Shown piece by piece: positions 63,075 through 64,000 of a stretch of DNA of 64,000 nucleotides (position 1 is its first letter; each line of letters starts with the position of its first letter). The stretch is taken from NCBI GenBank assembly GCA_023401925.1, contig JAEXDA010000043.1, forward strand, positions 186,001-250,000, written 5' to 3'. This DNA is from Bacillota bacterium. GTDB lineage: Bacteria > Bacillota > UBA4882 > UBA8346. The notes under the pieces were generated by a model, which saw only the letters and a program-made list of their open reading frames with translations, ran no database searches and was not told where the DNA came from. A program made the translations under genes and the position numbers.

Positions 63075-64000
63075 TTGTTTTCATTACTTTTTCAAACAAC
63101 TCGCAAAGTACGGCACAACTTTAAATGCGATTTGGCTGCTGCAATCTTTTTTGGTCTGTTTTACGGCGGTTTAAACGCTTTTATATTAATACAGGCCAGA
63201 CGTATCGGGGCCTCCACATTTGAAGTCGGTCTGCTTGCAGCTTTACCCAGCGTTTGGTTAATGCTCTCTCCAATTTGGGCTAAGATGTTTGACAAGGAGA
63301 ACCCATTCAAAATGGTTTTCTTGGCCGACGGCGCCAGCCGCGCCATGATCTTGCTTTTACTAATTAGCGCTACTGCCCATTGGTATCTGGCGTTTTTTGC
63401 TCTTCATTATTTTTTTGGTTCCATCAGTGCGACAGTCTATGGCAATGCGATGCGGAAGGCTTATCCGGCTGAAATACGGGGAACATTGATGGGATGGGTC
63501 CGGGTAGGCTCGGCATTGGCTCAGGTTGTTTCAATTATTGTAACCGGACTGCTAATGCCAAAGTGGGGCGTGGGTTTTCTATTTCCTTTTCTGGCTTTAT
63601 TCGGAATCGCTTCTGCCGTTACTTTCAGGGGAATCCGGCCGGCGATTCCCGATCAACCCCGCGCCTCGGGCCCAAAAATTTCTGCTTGGACCATTTTTAA
63701 ATCAGATCATCATTACCGCCGGTTTATTTTGGCTCTATTCCTATTTGGATTAGCTACGGCAACCTCTTTACCGGCTTATCCCCTTTTTCAGGTTGACACT
63801 TTGAAAGTGAGCGATGGTTTTATCGCGACTTTTTCAGCGATTATCTATTGTTCTTCGCTTATATTTTATTATTTGGGCGGTTATCTAATCGATCGGTATT
63901 CCCCCCTTAAAGTGATGATGGGCGTTTTTTTGGTGAATATCGGCGTTCCTCTGATGTATTGTTTCGTGAATACCCAGTGGCCATTATTATTCGTTGGTTT
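63075..64000 (+). CDS. MFS transporter, 3' end cut by window
   Basis: 308 codons in view, open to the window end. TTG 63075 with GGAGGTG at 63064-63070. At least eight transmembrane segments, for example LAAAIFFGLFYGGLNAFIL and LALFLFGLATATSLPAYPLF. An MFS loop-2 position reads AKMFDKENPF, and a long central loop separates two six-helix halves. Substrate not deducible; these DUF-like MFS proteins are often annotated as drug or sugar exporters. Confidence 0.8.
   Translation, partial: MFSLLFQTTRKVRHNFKCDLAAAIFFGLFYGGLNAFILIQARRIGASTFEVGLLAALPSVWLMLSPIWAKMFDKENPFKMVFLADGASRAMILLLLISATAHWYLAFFALHYFFGSISATVYGNAMRKAYPAEIRGTLMGWVRVGSALAQVVSIIVTGLLMPKWGVGFLFPFLALFGIASAVTFRGIRPAIPDQPRASGPKISAWTIFKSDHHYRRFILALFLFGLATATSLPAYPLFQVDTLKVSDGFIATFSAIIYCSSLIFYYLGGYLIDRYSPLKVMMGVFLVNIGVPLMYCFVNTQWPLLFVG

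Noticed and set aside
1..64000. CRISPR arrays, rRNA, tRNA, transposases, prophage genes
   Set aside because: Looked for regularly spaced repeats, conserved RNA cores and typical proteins; none found.

Overview
This 64 kb window is a piece of a low-to-moderate GC Firmicutes-type chromosome. It carries codY, the yqeG-yqeH pair, RNase J, trmFO next to topA and xerC, strong Shine-Dalgarno (SD) sites and many TTG starts. It also encodes a pilM-N-O-P-like cluster ending in an outer-membrane secretin, which a single-membrane cell would not need. I therefore infer a diderm (two-membrane) Firmicute-like lineage, for example something near Limnochordia, Hydrogenispora or Halanaerobia. I cannot name the species from sequence alone. 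I saw no rRNA, tRNA, CRISPR array, transposase or prophage.

Layout. Positions 1-2.6 kb hold a truncated gapN-type dehydrogenase and two flavoenzymes. Positions 2.9-11.0 kb hold housekeeping genes (mltG, a metallo-beta-lactamase-fold hydrolase, hslO, yqeG, yqeH, aroE) interrupted by a GH94 disaccharide phosphorylase with its own promoter. Positions 11.2-16.1 kb are the pilus/secretin operon plus a ComFB-like protein. Positions 16.3-25.9 kb are information-processing genes: rnj behind a long structured leader, dprA, DUF494, topA, trmFO, xerC and codY, with hslVU missing from its usual place before codY.

Positions 26.2-43.8 kb form a sugar or polyol island. It has an AraR-like repressor, a UlaE-type epimerase, a LyxK-type kinase, a YesM/YesN-type two-component pair, an AraB-like kinase, a carbohydrate ABC transporter with two different ATPases, a zinc polyol dehydrogenase and AraD. 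Read together: a polyol or pentulose is imported, oxidised to L-xylulose, phosphorylated, and epimerised at C3 and then C4 to D-xylulose 5-phosphate. Two transcription units in this island share an almost identical promoter and upstream element, which I regard as the best evidence for an undescribed regulon.

Positions 43.8-50.1 kb are decayed accessory DNA: direct repeats, a dispersed 37-bp repeat, a MITE-like (miniature inverted-repeat transposable element-like) inverted-repeat element, two gene remnants, and several small genes of unknown or general function. Positions 50.2-56.9 kb hold a LacI regulator, a possible transcription attenuator, a 23-codon leader ORF, a second sugar ABC transporter without an ATPase, and a GH36 alpha-galactosidase. 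Positions 57.0-60.9 kb, on the minus strand, are xylR-xylB-xylA, with a xylose isomerase that lacks one expected metal ligand. The window ends with a chemotaxis receptor and a truncated MFS transporter.
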